The translations under genes and the position numbers were made by a program. From positions 124,001 through 188,000 of the forward strand of contig NZ_NRCJ01000001.1 in assembly GCF_003129965.1 (NCBI RefSeq): a stretch of DNA of 64,000 nucleotides. The letters are read 5' to 3'. Below the pieces are notes generated by a model. The model saw only the letters and a program-made list of their open reading frames with translations. It was not told the DNA's origin and did no database searches. Of the stretch, positions 28,803 through 39,053 are shown one piece after another (the stretch's first letter is position 1; each line of letters begins with the position of its first letter). Origin of the DNA: Aggregatibacter kilianii (GTDB taxonomy: Bacteria > Pseudomonadota > Gammaproteobacteria > Enterobacterales > Pasteurellaceae).

Positions 28803-29483
28803 ATGGCAATGAATAATATCCTCGGATTATTTGCCCACTCCCCTTTAAAACCCCTGCAAAAACATTCCAATAAAGTCACCGAATGTTGCGAATTATTAAT
28901 CCCTTTTTTTGAAGCGACCTTTACTTCCGATTGGAATAAAGCGGAGCAAATTCGCTTGGATATTTCCGCTCACGAACGTCAGGCGGACGCCTTAAAACGT
29001 GAGATCCGTTTAAAATTACCACGTGGTTTATTCATGCCGATTGATCGTACCGATTTATTGGAATTAGTAACCCAACAGGATAAATTGGCGAACTATGCCA
29101 AAGACATCGCAGGCCGCATGATCGGACGTCAATTCGGTATTCCGGAAGAAATGCAAAACGAATTCATGAGTTATGTGCGCCGCAGTTTAGACGCCACCGA
29201 ACAGGCACATAAAGTCATTGAAGAAATGGATCAATTGCTGGAAACCGGCTTCAAGGGACGCGAATTAAATTTCGTGAATCAAATGATCAATGAACTCGAT
29301 ATCATTGAAGATGATACCGATCAAATGCAAATTAAATTGAGAAGAATGTTATTCGATATTGAAGATCGCTTTAACCCGATTGATGTGATGTTTTTATATA
29401 AAGTCATCGAATGGGTGGGTGTACTCGCCGATCAGGCGCAACGTGTCGGATCGCGCATTGAATTGATGTTGGCGCGTTCATAA
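28803..29483 (+). CDS. DUF47 (TIGR00153) PhoU-like protein
   Basis: The 226-residue, all-helical protein belongs to the DUF47/PhoU-related family found upstream of Pit-type phosphate carriers. Recognisable parts are AHSPLKPLQKHSNKVTECCELLIPF, ADALKREIRLKLPRGLFMPIDRTDLLEL and IDVMFLYKVIEWVGVLADQAQRVG. The start at 28803 has AAAGGAG upstream. Its stop is 25 bases from pit, so they form a two-gene operon. It probably regulates or assists Pit, a role inferred from family context. Confidence 0.88.
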   Translation: MAMNNILGLFAHSPLKPLQKHSNKVTECCELLIPFFEATFTSDWNKAEQIRLDISAHERQADALKREIRLKLPRGLFMPIDRTDLLELVTQQDKLANYAKDIAGRMIGRQFGIPEEMQNEFMSYVRRSLDATEQAHKVIEEMDQLLETGFKGRELNFVNQMINELDIIEDDTDQMQIKLRRMLFDIEDRFNPIDVMFLYKVIEWVGVLADQAQRVGSRIELMLARS

Positions 29484-29508
29484 TTTCCATTTACTCAGGA
29501 ATTTTTCA

Positions 29509-30774
29509 ATGGAATTACTCAATCAATACGGTTCATTATTAATCATAATTACCGCGATTTTCGGCTTTTTTATGGCCTTTGGCGTAGGTGCCAACGATGT
29601 TTCAAATGCTATGGGAACATCTGTTGGCTCAGGAACAATCACAGCAAAACAAGCCATTTTTATTGCCATGATTTTTGAAGCGGCCGGTGCTTATTTAGCC
29701 GGCGGCGAAGTGACGGAAACCATTAAAAGCGGCATTATTGACACGATGGAATTCGTCAATGAGCCACAGGTTTTGGTCTTCGGCATGATGGCATCGCTAT
29801 TTGCCTCCGGCGCGTGGCTATTAATCGCCTCAAAAATGGGTTGGCCGGTATCCACCACTCACTCCATCATTGGTGCCATTATCGGCTTTGCCTGTGTCAC
29901 CGTCGGTCCACATGCCGTAGATTGGAGCAATATCAAAAACATTGTCGGCAGCTGGTTTGTTACACCGGTCGTTGCAGGTTTACTTGCCTATGCCATCTTT
30001 ATTAGTACGCAAAAACTGATTTTTGACACGGAAAGCCCGCTTAAAAATGCACAAAAATATGGTCCATATTATATGGGTTTAACCGTTTTTATTTTGTGTA
30101 TTGTTACCCTCACTAAAGGCTTAAAACACGTCGGCTTAAATTTAACCGGTAGTGAAAACTTTTTAATTTCTTTCGCTATCAGTGCCGTATCTATTATTTA
30201 CAGCTATTTCTACTTCCGCAGCGCCCGATTCAAACTGAAAATGCGTCAAAACCGCGAGTTTGGCGGTGTTGAAAAAGTATTCAGCATCCTCATGTTGATG
30301 ACCGCTTGTGCCATGGCATTTGCCCACGGTTCCAACGATGTCGCCAATGCCATCGGGCCACTTTCCGCTGTCGTTGCGATTATTGAAAGTGGCGGTCAAA
30401 TTGCCAACAACGTTCCCCTTGCCTGGTGGATCCTGCCTTTAGGGGCGGCAGGGATTGTCGTCGGGTTAGTTGTGATGGGTTATAAAGTCATGGCGACCAT
30501 CGGTACGGGTATTACGGATTTAACGCCAAGCCGTGGTTTTGCCGCACAGTTTGCTACTGCAATGACCGTGGTTGTGGCATCCGGCACAGGGCTACCGATT
30601 TCCACCACGCAAACCTTAGTGGGCGCAGTATTGGGTATCGGATTTGCGCGCGGGATCGCGGCGATTAACCTCACTGTCATTCGCAACATTGTGGTGTCAT
30701 GGGTTGTCACCTTGCCTGCCGGCGCGTTGTTCTCTGTAATTATTTATTATTTGCTCAAAGCAATTTTCCATTAA
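29509..30774 (+). CDS. pit: Low-affinity inorganic phosphate transporter (PiT family)
   Basis: The 421-residue membrane carrier has the two family repeats: FGVGANDVSNAMGTSVGSGTI near residue 25 and FAHGSNDVANAIGPL near 271. Each is the GANDVANA-type phosphate-binding motif, and a WPVSTTHSIIGAIIG and LPISTTQTLVGAVLG pair follows. It imports phosphate (probably as a metal complex) with protons or sodium. It is paired with the DUF47 gene upstream and ends at an uptake-signal dyad. Confidence 0.9.
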   Translation: MELLNQYGSLLIIITAIFGFFMAFGVGANDVSNAMGTSVGSGTITAKQAIFIAMIFEAAGAYLAGGEVTETIKSGIIDTMEFVNEPQVLVFGMMASLFASGAWLLIASKMGWPVSTTHSIIGAIIGFACVTVGPHAVDWSNIKNIVGSWFVTPVVAGLLAYAIFISTQKLIFDTESPLKNAQKYGPYYMGLTVFILCIVTLTKGLKHVGLNLTGSENFLISFAISAVSIIYSYFYFRSARFKLKMRQNREFGGVEKVFSILMLMTACAMAFAHGSNDVANAIGPLSAVVAIIESGGQIANNVPLAWWILPLGAAGIVVGLVVMGYKVMATIGTGITDLTPSRGFAAQFATAMTVVVASGTGLPISTTQTLVGAVLGIGFARGIAAINLTVIRNIVVSWVVTLPAGALFSVIIYYLLKAIFH

Positions 30775-30781
30775 TCTACCC

Positions 30782-30815
30782 TTAAAAGTGCGGTTATTTT
30801 TCACCGCACTTTTAA
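30782..30815 (+). terminator. Uptake-signal dyad terminator after pit
   Basis: TTAAAAGTGCGGT (30782-30794) pairs with ACCGCACTTTTAA (30803-30815) with loop TATTTTTC. It lies 8 bases after the pit stop and is followed by a T-rich stretch. Confidence 0.8.
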
Positions 30816-30858
30816 TTTTATATTTCACCTTTTTATGACTTAACTTAGGGTTTACAGC

Positions 30859-31470
30859 ATGCAAAAAACAATGAAATACCTTCTCGCGTTAACCTTTCTT
30901 GGCATAGGCATCAGCACCGCTCAGGCGGAAACCAAATACGTAACGGAAAACCTTTCTACTTATTTACGTAAAGGCGCAGGAGACCAATATAAAATCGCCG
31001 GCGCCATTCAATCGGGCGAACAGGTTACCGTATTGGATCAAAAGGATCGCTATACCCTCATTCGCGACGGTAAAAACCGCGAGGCCTGGATCTTAACTAA
31101 CGAATTGAGCAACGAAGCCAGCAGCAAACTGGAAAATCCGAAATTAAAAAGCCAAATTCAGGAATTAAGCCTGAAATTAAGCCGTTTAGACGGCGACTGG
31201 CAACAACGCACCGTTGAAATGCAACGTCGCACCAAACAGGCGGAACAACAAAGCAGCGAATTATTAGAACAAAATTCACAATTAAAACGCGAATTGGAAA
31301 TCACCAAAAATAAAAATCGTGACTTGGAAGCCATGTTGGATGCGGGCAAACGCGAAATTGCCATTCAATGGTTTATTTACGGCGGTTCCGTACTTGGGGT
31401 CGGCTTGTTAATCGGTTTGATTTTACCGTTAATCATGCCGAAACGCCGTCGTCGTGATGGTTGGGCGTAA
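30859..31470 (+). CDS. SH3 domain-containing membrane protein (YgiM family)
   Basis: The 203-residue protein has a signal peptide (to about residue 24, after AQA), a bacterial SH3 domain ([18 protein letters not shown] to about 90), a coiled-coil region rich in Gln, Glu and Lys (about 95-165), and a C-terminal membrane helix (about 170-192) followed by the basic tail [11 protein letters not shown]. The domain therefore faces the periplasm with the tail in the cytoplasm. Its neighbour cca is the same as that of E. coli ygiM. The biochemical role is not known. Confidence 0.8.
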   Translation: MQKTMKYLLALTFLGIGISTAQAETKYVTENLSTYLRKGAGDQYKIAGAIQSGEQVTVLDQKDRYTLIRDGKNREAWILTNELSNEASSKLENPKLKSQIQELSLKLSRLDGDWQQRTVEMQRRTKQAEQQSSELLEQNSQLKRELEITKNKNRDLEAMLDAGKREIAIQWFIYGGSVLGVGLLIGLILPLIMPKRRRRDGWA

Positions 31471-32747
31471 TGTCCGAAAACACTTTTCAGATTTATTTGG
31501 TTGGCGGGGCTGTGCGCGATCAGCTCCTCAACCTGCCCGTTCAAGATCGCGACTGGGTCATTGTGGGCGCAACACCAGAAGCGTTACTTAGCCAAGGCTA
31601 TCATCAGGTGGGAAAAGATTTCCCCGTTTTTTTGCACCCGCAAACCAAAGAAGAATACGCCCTTGCCCGTACGGAACGCAAATCCGGTTCGGGTTACACC
31701 GGGTTTATCTGCGATTTTTCCCCCGACATCAGCCTTGAACAGGATTTAATTCGTCGCGATCTCACCATCAACGCCATGGCGCAGGATTTGCAGGGCAACC
31801 TATTTGACCCTTACGGCGGTGCACAGGATTTAGCGAATGGTATCTTACGCCATGTTTCTCCCGCGTTTATTGAAGATCCGCTACGCGTGCTACGCGTCGC
31901 GCGCTTTGCCGCCCGTTATCGTTATTTAGGTTTTCGCATCGCCGCAGAAACCCTGCAACTGATGAAAGATCTCACCGCACAAGGGGAACTGGCACATCTC
32001 GCCGCCGAACGGGTTTGGGCGGAAACGGAAAAAGCATTAAACGAAAAAAATCCTGAAATCTATTTTGAAACCTTGCGTGAAGTGGGTGCGCTCAAGGTGT
32101 TGTTTCCGGAATTGGATGCCCTTTACGGCGTACCAAACCCGGCGAAATACCATCCGGAAATCGACAGTTTCGTGCACACCATGATGGTGTTGCAACAGGC
32201 GACGTTGCTGTCCGAACAGGTAGATTGCCATAAAAGTGCGGTGCGTTTTGCCGCCATTTGTCATGATTTGGGCAAAGCCAAAACACCGAAACAAAACTGG
32301 CCGCATCATCATGGCCATGAAAAGCTCGGCATTGCGCCGACCCAAAGCCTGTGCAAACGCCTGAAAGTGCCCGGCTATTTTCAGCAACTGGCTGAACTCA
32401 CCTGCGAATATCACACCCATATTCACAAAATTTTTGAATTGCGCCCGGAAACTATCGTCAAACTGTTCAATACATTTGATGTATGGCGGAAGCCCCTGCG
32501 CTTCATGGAATTTTTGTTGGTATGCTTTGCCGATACGCGCGGGCGCAAAGGCTTCTCGCATATTCCGTATCCGCAGCAGGAATTTGCTATCACCTTATAT
32601 CAAGCGGCGTTGAAAGTGGATATTCAATCCATTATCGCGGCAGGCTTTGAAAATAAAGCCATTCGCGATCAACTCAATCGCGGACGAATTTTTGCCGTGA
32701 AACAAAAACGCACGGAAATCTTACCGCATTTTGTCGAGTCCAAATAA
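31470..32747 (+). CDS. cca: CCA-adding tRNA nucleotidyltransferase
   Basis: The 425-residue enzyme adds or repairs the CCA end of tRNAs. It shows [13 protein letters not shown] near the start, the nucleotidyltransferase aspartates in QDRDWV, the motif [12 protein letters not shown], and a C-terminal HD domain with [10 protein letters not shown] that also gives E. coli Cca phosphohydrolase activity. The ATG at 31470 overlaps the stop of the preceding gene (TAATG); an upstream TTG at 31461 adds only three residues and is less likely. Coupling by stop-start overlap is suggested. Confidence 0.9.
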   Translation: MSENTFQIYLVGGAVRDQLLNLPVQDRDWVIVGATPEALLSQGYHQVGKDFPVFLHPQTKEEYALARTERKSGSGYTGFICDFSPDISLEQDLIRRDLTINAMAQDLQGNLFDPYGGAQDLANGILRHVSPAFIEDPLRVLRVARFAARYRYLGFRIAAETLQLMKDLTAQGELAHLAAERVWAETEKALNEKNPEIYFETLREVGALKVLFPELDALYGVPNPAKYHPEIDSFVHTMMVLQQATLLSEQVDCHKSAVRFAAICHDLGKAKTPKQNWPHHHGHEKLGIAPTQSLCKRLKVPGYFQQLAELTCEYHTHIHKIFELRPETIVKLFNTFDVWRKPLRFMEFLLVCFADTRGRKGFSHIPYPQQEFAITLYQAALKVDIQSIIAAGFENKAIRDQLNRGRIFAVKQKRTEILPHFVESK

Positions 32748-32807
32748 AAGGTCGCGCCTCTGCGGCGAGACAAAAAACAGCACTATTTTAAGGAAGACAG
32801 ATTATTT

Positions 32808-33434
32808 ATGAAAAAATTAAAATCCTATTTTTTACTTGTGTTCGCCGCGTTATTTTTAACCGCCTGTGTGACGGATCAGGAACGTCCGACCAACGTAAAA
32901 TACATTCCCAAAACCGACCGCACTTGGCAGCAGCATTTAACCCAATTAAAACAAATTCAGGGCTATCAAGCACTCGGGCAATTAGGCTACATCAGCAGCA
33001 AAGAACGCTTTTCCACGCGTTTCGACTGGCAATATAACAACCCGCGCGATTACACCCTGAAGCTCTACTCCACCATCAGCAGTGAAACCCTACAAATCCA
33101 AATGCACGAGCAAGGCATGACCATCTCCGACAACAAAGGACGCCAACGCTCCGCCGCCGATGCGAAAATGCTGTTACGCGAAATCATCGGCATGGATTTC
33201 CCGCTGGCACAATTCGCCTTCTGGCTGAAAGGACAGCCGGAAGACAGCGCCGATTATCAAGTGGGTGAAAATCATTTCCTTGCGACGTTCAGCCATACCC
33301 TCGACGGCAAACCTTGGACGGCGGATTATTTGTCCTATCATGTGAATCATCGCCCGCCGATGCCGGAGAATATTTTGCTGAAAACGGAGGGGCAAACCTT
33401 AAAAATCCGTGTAGATGAATGGCAATTTCAATGA
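32808..33434 (+). CDS. lolB: Outer-membrane lipoprotein receptor LolB
   Basis: The 208-residue lipoprotein accepts lipoproteins from LolA and inserts them in the outer membrane. The lipobox is LTAC with lipidated Cys20. The single-sheet fold is suggested by [25 protein letters not shown] and the following beta-rich sequence. It overlaps the next gene, ispE, by four bases (ATGA), and the trio lolB-ispE-prs is the order known from E. coli and Haemophilus. Confidence 0.92.
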   Translation: MKKLKSYFLLVFAALFLTACVTDQERPTNVKYIPKTDRTWQQHLTQLKQIQGYQALGQLGYISSKERFSTRFDWQYNNPRDYTLKLYSTISSETLQIQMHEQGMTISDNKGRQRSAADAKMLLREIIGMDFPLAQFAFWLKGQPEDSADYQVGENHFLATFSHTLDGKPWTADYLSYHVNHRPPMPENILLKTEGQTLKIRVDEWQFQ

Positions 33435-34342
33435 AAACGTATCAATTTTCTACCGCACTTTTCACGCCTGAACGCTTAAAAAGCGAAGACGGCTGGCGCT
33501 TTCCTTGCCCGGCGAAACTAAATTTATTTCTCTACATCAACGGCAAACGGGCGGACGGTTACCACGAGTTACAAACCCTGTTTCAATTTGTGGATTTTGG
33601 CGATTGGTTACACATTAAGGTGCGTCAGGATGGCGAGATTCACTTAATCTCCACCATTGCCGATTTAAACACGGAAGACAATTTAATTTATCGTGCGGCG
33701 ACATTGTTGAAACAACATACCGGCTGCACGCTCGGCGCCGATTTGACCTTAGATAAAATCCTGCCTGTGGGCGGTGGCGTCGGTGGCGGATCTTCCAACG
33801 CGGCAACCGCCTTAGTTGCGCTAAATCATTTATGGCAAACCGGTTTAAACACCGAACAGCTCGCCGAGCTGGGATTACAGCTTGGCGCCGATGTGCCGAT
33901 TTTCGTGCATGGAAAAGCGGCATTTGCGGAAGGTGTGGGCGAAAAAATCACCTATTGCGAACCGCCGGAAAAATGGTATCTGGTGCTCAAACCCGATGTG
34001 TCTATTTCCACCGCCGTGGTGTTCTCTGATCCGAGCTTAACGCGCAATACGCCGAAAAAACCGCTGTCACAATTACTGGCAGAAAAATACGCAAACGATT
34101 GCGAAAAAGTTGTGCGAGATCATTATTCAGAGGTTGAAGAATTGCTGAACTGGTTGGTAAAATATGCACCGGCCAGATTAACCGGGACTGGTGCTTGCGT
34201 TTTTGCGGAATTTGATGATGAAAAATCCGCCCAATCAGTTCTCCAAGCCAAACCGAAAAATTGTTTCGGTTTCGTCGCAAAAGGATTAAATCATTCTCCA
34301 TTGCATGACATGTTGAAAACCGTGCCTGATTCAACGAATTAA
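33431..34342 (+). CDS. ispE: 4-diphosphocytidyl-2-C-methyl-D-erythritol kinase
   Basis: The 303-residue GHMP kinase phosphorylates CDP-methylerythritol in the non-mevalonate isoprenoid pathway. The ATP-binding loop is [18 protein letters not shown] (near residue 99), and [17 protein letters not shown] opens the enzyme core. [10 protein letters not shown] is the third GHMP motif. The start at 33431 uses the ATGA overlap with lolB; an in-frame ATG at 33419 would add four residues. The protein has an N-terminal extension of about 20 residues relative to E. coli. Confidence 0.9.
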   Translation: MKTYQFSTALFTPERLKSEDGWRFPCPAKLNLFLYINGKRADGYHELQTLFQFVDFGDWLHIKVRQDGEIHLISTIADLNTEDNLIYRAATLLKQHTGCTLGADLTLDKILPVGGGVGGGSSNAATALVALNHLWQTGLNTEQLAELGLQLGADVPIFVHGKAAFAEGVGEKITYCEPPEKWYLVLKPDVSISTAVVFSDPSLTRNTPKKPLSQLLAEKYANDCEKVVRDHYSEVEELLNWLVKYAPARLTGTGACVFAEFDDEKSAQSVLQAKPKNCFGFVAKGLNHSPLHDMLKTVPDSTN

Positions 34343-34382
34343 CCGACTTATTTACAACCTAACTCCTGAGGTCAAATTTACG

Positions 34383-35333
34383 ATGCCTGATATTAAACTC
34401 TTCGCCGGTAACGCCACGCCGGAACTCGCGAAACGCATTTCCGAAAGCCTATTCACCAAATTAGGTGATGCCACTGTGGGCCGTTTCAGCGACGGCGAAG
34501 TGCAAGTCCAAATTAACGAAAACGTGCGCGGTAGCGATGTGTTCATCATTCAATCCACTTGCGCACCGACCAACGATAATTTAATGGAATTATTGGTCAT
34601 GGTTGACGCATTACGTCGCGCCTCCGCCGGTCGTATCACCGCCGTGATTCCTTATTTCGGCTATGCCCGTCAGGATCGTCGCGTGCGTTCCGCCCGTGTA
34701 CCGATTACCGCCAAAGTGGTCGCGGACTTCCTCTCCAGCGTCGGCGTTGACCGCGTATTAACCTGCGATTTGCACGCCGAACAAATTCAAGGCTTCTTCG
34801 ATGTGCCGGTAGATAACGTGTTCGGCTCACCGGTGTTATTAGACGACATCCGCAAAAAGACCGACCTCGTCAATCCGATCGTCGTTTCTCCGGACATCGG
34901 CGGTGTGGTTCGCGCCCGTGCCGTAGCCAAATTATTGAACGACACCGACATGGCGATTATCGACAAACGCCGTCCGCGCGCCAACGTATCACAAGTGATG
35001 CACATCATCGGCGACGTTGCGGATCGTGATTGTATTCTGGTTGACGACATGATCGATACCGGCGGCACTTTATGCAAAGCGGCGGAAGCCTTAAAAGAAC
35101 GCGGTGCAAGACGCGTATTCGCCTACGCTACCCACGCCGTCTTCTCCGGCTCCGCAGCCAAAAACCTTGCCAGCGACGCCTTGGACGAAGTGGTAGTCAC
35201 CGACACCATCCCGCTTTCGCCGGAAATCCGCGCCTTAGGCAAAGTGCGCACCCTGACCCTATCAGGCATGCTCGCCGAAGCCATCCGTCGCATCAGCAAC
35301 GAAGAATCCATCTCCGCGATGTTTAACGAGTAA
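34383..35333 (+). CDS. prs: Ribose-phosphate pyrophosphokinase
   Basis: The 316-residue enzyme makes PRPP for nucleotide, histidine and tryptophan synthesis. Conserved parts are [18 protein letters not shown], the catalytic-loop region with [14 protein letters not shown], and the PRPP signature [13 protein letters not shown]. Length equals that of E. coli Prs to within one residue. It has its own strong terminator downstream. Confidence 0.95.
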   Translation: MPDIKLFAGNATPELAKRISESLFTKLGDATVGRFSDGEVQVQINENVRGSDVFIIQSTCAPTNDNLMELLVMVDALRRASAGRITAVIPYFGYARQDRRVRSARVPITAKVVADFLSSVGVDRVLTCDLHAEQIQGFFDVPVDNVFGSPVLLDDIRKKTDLVNPIVVSPDIGGVVRARAVAKLLNDTDMAIIDKRRPRANVSQVMHIIGDVADRDCILVDDMIDTGGTLCKAAEALKERGARRVFAYATHAVFSGSAAKNLASDALDEVVVTDTIPLSPEIRALGKVRTLTLSGMLAEAIRRISNEESISAMFNE

Positions 35334-35370
35334 TAAAAACACCCGTAAAAACCACCGCACTTTAAACGAC

Positions 35371-35403
35371 AAAAGGCTTGGGAAACCAAGCCTTTTGTTT
35401 TTT
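35371..35403 (+). terminator. Strong rho-independent terminator after prs
   Basis: Perfect 11-bp stem AAAAGGCTTGG/CCAAGCCTTTT with a GAAA tetraloop, followed by GTTTTTT. It ends the lolB-ispE-prs transcript. Confidence 0.92.
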
Positions 35404-35438
35404 GCCTTACGATCCGATACTCACCGACTGCCTTGTTG

Positions 35439-35447
35439 TGCTATAAT
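35439..35447 (+). promoter_or_regulatory. Extended -10 promoter of the small lipoprotein gene
   Basis: TGCTATAAT is a full extended -10 element (TGN-TATAAT), 34 bases before the ATG at 35482. It lies just after the prs terminator, so the small gene has its own transcript. There is no good -35 box, as is common with extended -10 promoters. Confidence 0.55.
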
Positions 35448-35481
35448 CGCGCCACATTTAACTTAGAAATTGAGGTATTTC

Positions 35482-35628
35482 ATGAAAAAACTGCTTCTTG
35501 TTCTGGCGGGCATTTTAACCGTTGCCGCCTGTTCCCAACCGAAAGACATTTACTTCAACGGCTCCGAAGGCTCTCATTCCGGTCTGAAATACGACAAAGC
35601 CACCAAAACCTTTGGGATCAATGAGTAA
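35482..35628 (+). CDS. Small lipoprotein of 48 residues, function unknown
   Basis: A short gene with its own extended -10 promoter, a ribosome-binding site (TTGAGG) and a terminator. The product starts MKKLLLVLAGILTVAAC: a basic start, hydrophobic stretch and lipobox VAAC with lipidated Cys17. The mature part is only about 32 residues, polar, with KDIYFNGSEGSHSGLKYD and TKTFGINE. The second residue after Cys is Gln rather than Asp, so outer-membrane sorting by Lol is expected. I recognise no family. Confidence 0.8.
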   Translation: MKKLLLVLAGILTVAACSQPKDIYFNGSEGSHSGLKYDKATKTFGINE

Positions 35629-35634
35629 AATTCC

Positions 35635-35682
35635 AAAAAAGTGCGGTTGAAAATTTAACTGTTTTTTCAACCGCACTTTTTC
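35635..35682. terminator. Uptake-signal dyad between small lipoprotein gene and cysA
   Basis: AAAAAGTGCGGTTGAAAA pairs with TTTTTTCAACCGCACTTTTT around AATTTAACTG, a long stem with T runs on both strands. It separates converging genes and can act in both directions. Confidence 0.85.
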
Positions 35683-35694
35683 TTTTCAAGTTTC

Positions 35695-36771
35695 CTAAAT
35701 ATTCATCTCCTGAAATAGATTCAATTTATCCGGCACCAAATACACCTGCTCGCCCAATTGATATTGCGCCTGTAAGTAATTATTTTTGGTTAGAATCACT
35801 TCAATCGGCTGTTCGCTCTGCGGGCTGTCCACCTCCACCCGCACGATAAAACCGATGGCGTTGATATGGCTGATTTTACCCGTGGCAAGGGCGTTTTCGG
35901 CGTGACGCGACAGAGTGAGTTCATAAGGGCGGATATACACTGTCGCCGATTGGTTTTCCACTGCTTTGGTGGCGTTGCTGTGAGCTTGCAGATTATGCGC
36001 GAATTCCCCCACCACCAGATTGCCGCGCTCCACATGCCCGTGGAACACGTTCACATCGCCGACAAATTGCGTCACAAAAGGCGTTTGCGGGGCGTGATAA
36101 ATTTGATTCGGCTCGTCCACCTGCTCGATTTGCCCCTGATTCATTACCACAATACGATCGGACATATCCAGTGCTTCATCCTGATCGTGAGTCACAAAAA
36201 TACTGGTCACTTTCAGTTCCTGCTGTAAATCCCGCAACCAACGGCGCAGCTCCTTACGCACCTGCGCATCCAACGCACCGAAAGGCTCATCTAACAGTAA
36301 CACTTTCGGCTGCACCGCCAAAGAGCGCGCCAACGCGATACGCTGTTTCTGTCCGCCGGAAAGCTGATTCGGATAGGCTCTCGCCAGCCATTCCAGCTTC
36401 ACCAGCTTTAAAAGTGCGGTCACTTTTTCACGTATTTCTTCCTTGCCCGGTCGTTCTTTGCGCGCCTTCACCTGCAACCCGAACGCTACGTTGTCAAACA
36501 CCGTCATGTTCTGAAACAAGGCATAATGCTGAAACACAAACCCCACCCCCCGCTCCGCCGCCGAAACCCGCGTCACATCGCGCTCGCCAAACAAAATTTG
36601 CCCGCTGTCGGAAAACTCCAACCCGGCAATAATCCGCAACAACGTCGTCTTCCCGCACCCGCTAGGACCAAGCAACGCGGTCAGGCGATGGTTAGGAAAG
36701 CTGAGGTTGATGTTTTTCAGCGCGTGGTACGAACCGAAGTGTTTTTCGAGGTTTGTGAGGGTGATGGACAT
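35695..36771 (-). CDS. cysA: Sulfate/thiosulfate import ATPase CysA
   Basis: The 358-residue ATPase energises the CysT-CysW channel. Walker [10 protein letters not shown] (about 34-42), signature [15 protein letters not shown], Walker [13 protein letters not shown] and [12 protein letters not shown] are clear, followed by a C-terminal regulatory TOBE-like domain. It is separated from cysW by 620 bases that hold repeat copy B, an unusually long gap within an operon whose parts must be made together. Confidence 0.93.
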   Translation of the reverse strand: MSITLTNLEKHFGSYHALKNINLSFPNHRLTALLGPSGCGKTTLLRIIAGLEFSDSGQILFGERDVTRVSAAERGVGFVFQHYALFQNMTVFDNVAFGLQVKARKERPGKEEIREKVTALLKLVKLEWLARAYPNQLSGGQKQRIALARSLAVQPKVLLLDEPFGALDAQVRKELRRWLRDLQQELKVTSIFVTHDQDEALDMSDRIVVMNQGQIEQVDEPNQIYHAPQTPFVTQFVGDVNVFHGHVERGNLVVGEFAHNLQAHSNATKAVENQSATVYIRPYELTLSRHAENALATGKISHINAIGFIVRVEVDSPQSEQPIEVILTKNNYLQAQYQLGEQVYLVPDKLNLFQEMNI

Positions 36772-36832
36772 GGTGTTGATCCTGTTTGTGTTTTTAATTT
36801 GTGTTTGTAAATATCTTCTTTATCTAATTTAT

Positions 36833-37366
36833 ATATCGGGTTGCGCCCGATAGGCGCCTTACTTTCTTTTGCTTGCACAAAAGAAAGTAAGCAAAGAAAA
36901 GTGCACCCCGGATAAATTGCTTTTCCTCTCTTAGCATTAATTTTCTTCACGGAAAATTTCGAACTCGCCACTACGTGGCTCAAACAAAGCGAAATTTTCC
37001 TAAAAATTAACGCACGTTCGGGCAATTTATACGGGGACCCCGTTGGTGCACTATTTGAAAAGTGCGGTGGATTTTTAATTTGTTTTCTAAGGTTAAAAAC
37101 ATTCGTAAAACTAACCGCACCTTAAATTTATTTTTTTGAATAGATAAAATCTATTCGGAGAAAAAATAATTTTCCCCGTTTAAGGCGCCCCTTTTTCTAA
37201 GGATTTTTTAGGGAAGTTACGCCAGCGACGCGTCAAGTGGAGTCTGCTAACTTTCCGTTAAGAAAAATGCTTAGAAAAAGGGAACAGCGACTTATCCGGG
37301 GTCGCCTTTCTTTTGGTTACTTTTCTTTGGCGAGCAAAGAAAAGTAACTCGCCGTCGGCGAAACCC
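36833..37366. repeat. Composite arm-variable palindrome, copy B (inside cysTWA)
   Basis: This element occupies most of the 620 gene-free bases between cysW and cysA. It has the same two-module plan as copy A: end hairpins (36860-36889 and 37314-37346), GGGGACCCCG in the middle, and the second core GGGAAGTTA...TAACTTTCC. In the minus-strand reading the first module has outer arms ATAAATTGC/GCAATTTAT, middle arms GCGTTAATTTT/AAAATTAATGC, inner arms GGAAAATTTCG/CGAAATTTTCC and core hairpin GCCAC/GTGGC. All these differ from the other copies but remain paired. Confidence 0.8.
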
Positions 37367-37391
37367 AAGTCAACCAAATAAAATCGCAAAA

Positions 37392-38228
37392 TCACTTTTG
37401 CACTCCCCGCTCCAACGATCTCTTAACCCTTCTCTCCTCCCTACCCCGCACCACACTCTGCACCCCCAACGTCAATATCGCCACCAACGCCAGCAGGCTC
37501 GCACAGGCAAATGCCGCAACAAACTGATATTCGTTATAGGTGATTTCCACATACAACGGGATGGTATTGGTTAAGCCGCGGATATGACCGGAAACAACGC
37601 TAACGGCACCGAATTCGCCCATGGCGCGCGCGTTGCTGAGGATAACGCCGTAAATCAGCGCCCATTTGATTTTCGGCAGGGTGATTCGCCAGAACAACGT
37701 CCAGCCCGATGCGCCGAGGATAAGGGCGGCTTGTTCTTCGCTGTTGCCTTGTGCGGTCATGCTCGGCAACAGGGATTTTGCGATGAGCGGGAAGGTGACG
37801 AATAAAGTTACGGTAACAATGCTCGGGGTGGCGAACATGATGCGAATGTCGTGTTCCGCAAGCCAGGCGCCCCATAAGCCGTCAAGCCCGAAAAGCAGCA
37901 AGAACATTAACCCCACCACCACCGGCGAAATGGAAAACGGCAGATCCAAAAGTGCGGTTAAAATGCTTTTTCCTTTGAAGTTGAAATAAGCGATAGTCCA
38001 CGCCATGACGACGCCGATGAATAAATTCACGGGCAAAACGATTAACGCCACTTTTATGGTCAGCCAAATGGCGGCGCGAGCTTCCTCATCATTGATTGAC
38101 TGCCAGAATAAATGTACGCCCTGCTCTAAGGCGGAATAAAACACCGTAAATAGCGGGAACAACAGAATGACGGTGAAAAAAATTAAACCGACGCTGATTA
38201 ACGTCCATTTTTGCCAATTTGCACCCAT
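37392..38228 (-). CDS. cysW: Sulfate/thiosulfate ABC transporter permease CysW
   Basis: The 278-residue membrane subunit has six predicted helices, a start LFPLFTVFYSALEQG and the ATPase-contacting EAA loop (EQAALILGASGWTLFWRITLPKI). The NARAMGEFGAVSVVSG stretch is typical of CysW. It starts 3 bases after cysT. The tail (VVRGREERRVKRSLERG) is strongly basic and cytoplasmic. Confidence 0.92.
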   Translation of the reverse strand: MGANWQKWTLISVGLIFFTVILLFPLFTVFYSALEQGVHLFWQSINDEEARAAIWLTIKVALIVLPVNLFIGVVMAWTIAYFNFKGKSILTALLDLPFSISPVVVGLMFLLLFGLDGLWGAWLAEHDIRIMFATPSIVTVTLFVTFPLIAKSLLPSMTAQGNSEEQAALILGASGWTLFWRITLPKIKWALIYGVILSNARAMGEFGAVSVVSGHIRGLTNTIPLYVEITYNEYQFVAAFACASLLALVAILTLGVQSVVRGREERRVKRSLERGVQK

Positions 38229-38231
38229 AAA

Positions 38232-39053
38232 TTACCTCACTTGACTCATGCGTTTCGCCACCGTCCATTGGGCTAAATTAATTAAAAAAATCAAGGCAAA
38301 AGAAATCACCAGCATGAGCAACGCCACCACGGAAGCGCCTTGCACGTCGTATAAATCCAGTTTTGACATGATGATCAAAGGCGCGATTTCGGAGACCAAC
38401 GGCACGTTGCCGGCAATAAAAATCACCGAGCCATACTCGCCTAACGAGCGGGCGAACCCCATGCCCGCGCCGCCGATAATCGCCGGGAGCAAGGCGGGAA
38501 TGATCACTTTGCGCAAAATAGTCAATTTGCCTGCGCCGAGAATCTGTGCGGCTTCTTCAAACGCCGGATCCAAGTTCGCCAACACAGGCTGAATGGCGCG
38601 CACCACAAAAGGCAGGCTGACGAAAATCAAGGCGATGGCAATGCCGCTCGGGGTATAGGCGATCTGAATACCCATTTTTTCCAACAGCCCGCCAATCAAG
38701 CCTGTCGGCGCATATAAAGATGCCAATGCAATCCCCGCCACGGCGGTAGGCAGCGCAAAAGGCAGGTCGATAAACCCATTGACGAACGATTTACCGGGAA
38801 AGTCATAACGCACCAAAATCCACGCCAGTAAAAAGCCGAAAATCACATTAATCAGCGTCGCCACCAACGCCATACGAAAAGACAGCAAAATGGACGCGAT
38901 CACCCGCTCGCTGCCAATGATCTGCCAAATGCTCTGCCAATCTAGCTGCAATGCACTGAAAAACAACAGAATTAGCGGCAGAACCACCATTGAACCGAGC
39001 CAGCCCAGCGTAATGAACATACCGCGTTTAAAACCGGGTAAAACGGTTTGCAT
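38232..39053 (-). CDS. cysT: Sulfate/thiosulfate ABC transporter permease CysT (CysU)
   Basis: The 273-residue membrane subunit begins MQTVLPGFKRGMFITLGW, similar to E. coli CysU (277). The start at ATG 39053 has GGAGA nine bases upstream; a longer frame from 39152 would add 33 residues with no family support. The EAA loop FEEAAQILGAGKLTILRKVIIPAL and FARSLGEYGSVIFIAGN are visible. It is divergent from sbp, with a shared AT-rich control region of 269 bases. Confidence 0.92.
   Translation of the reverse strand: MQTVLPGFKRGMFITLGWLGSMVVLPLILLFFSALQLDWQSIWQIIGSERVIASILLSFRMALVATLINVIFGFLLAWILVRYDFPGKSFVNGFIDLPFALPTAVAGIALASLYAPTGLIGGLLEKMGIQIAYTPSGIAIALIFVSLPFVVRAIQPVLANLDPAFEEAAQILGAGKLTILRKVIIPALLPAIIGGAGMGFARSLGEYGSVIFIAGNVPLVSEIAPLIIMSKLDLYDVQGASVVALLMLVISFALIFLINLAQWTVAKRMSQVR

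Noticed and set aside
31461-31469. TTG start for cca
   Set aside because: The ATG at 31470 forms a TAATG stop-start overlap with the preceding gene and fits the family N-terminus better.
36171-36632. 153-residue frame opposite cysA
   Set aside because: Proline- and alanine-rich low-complexity product typical of an antisense shadow of a real gene.
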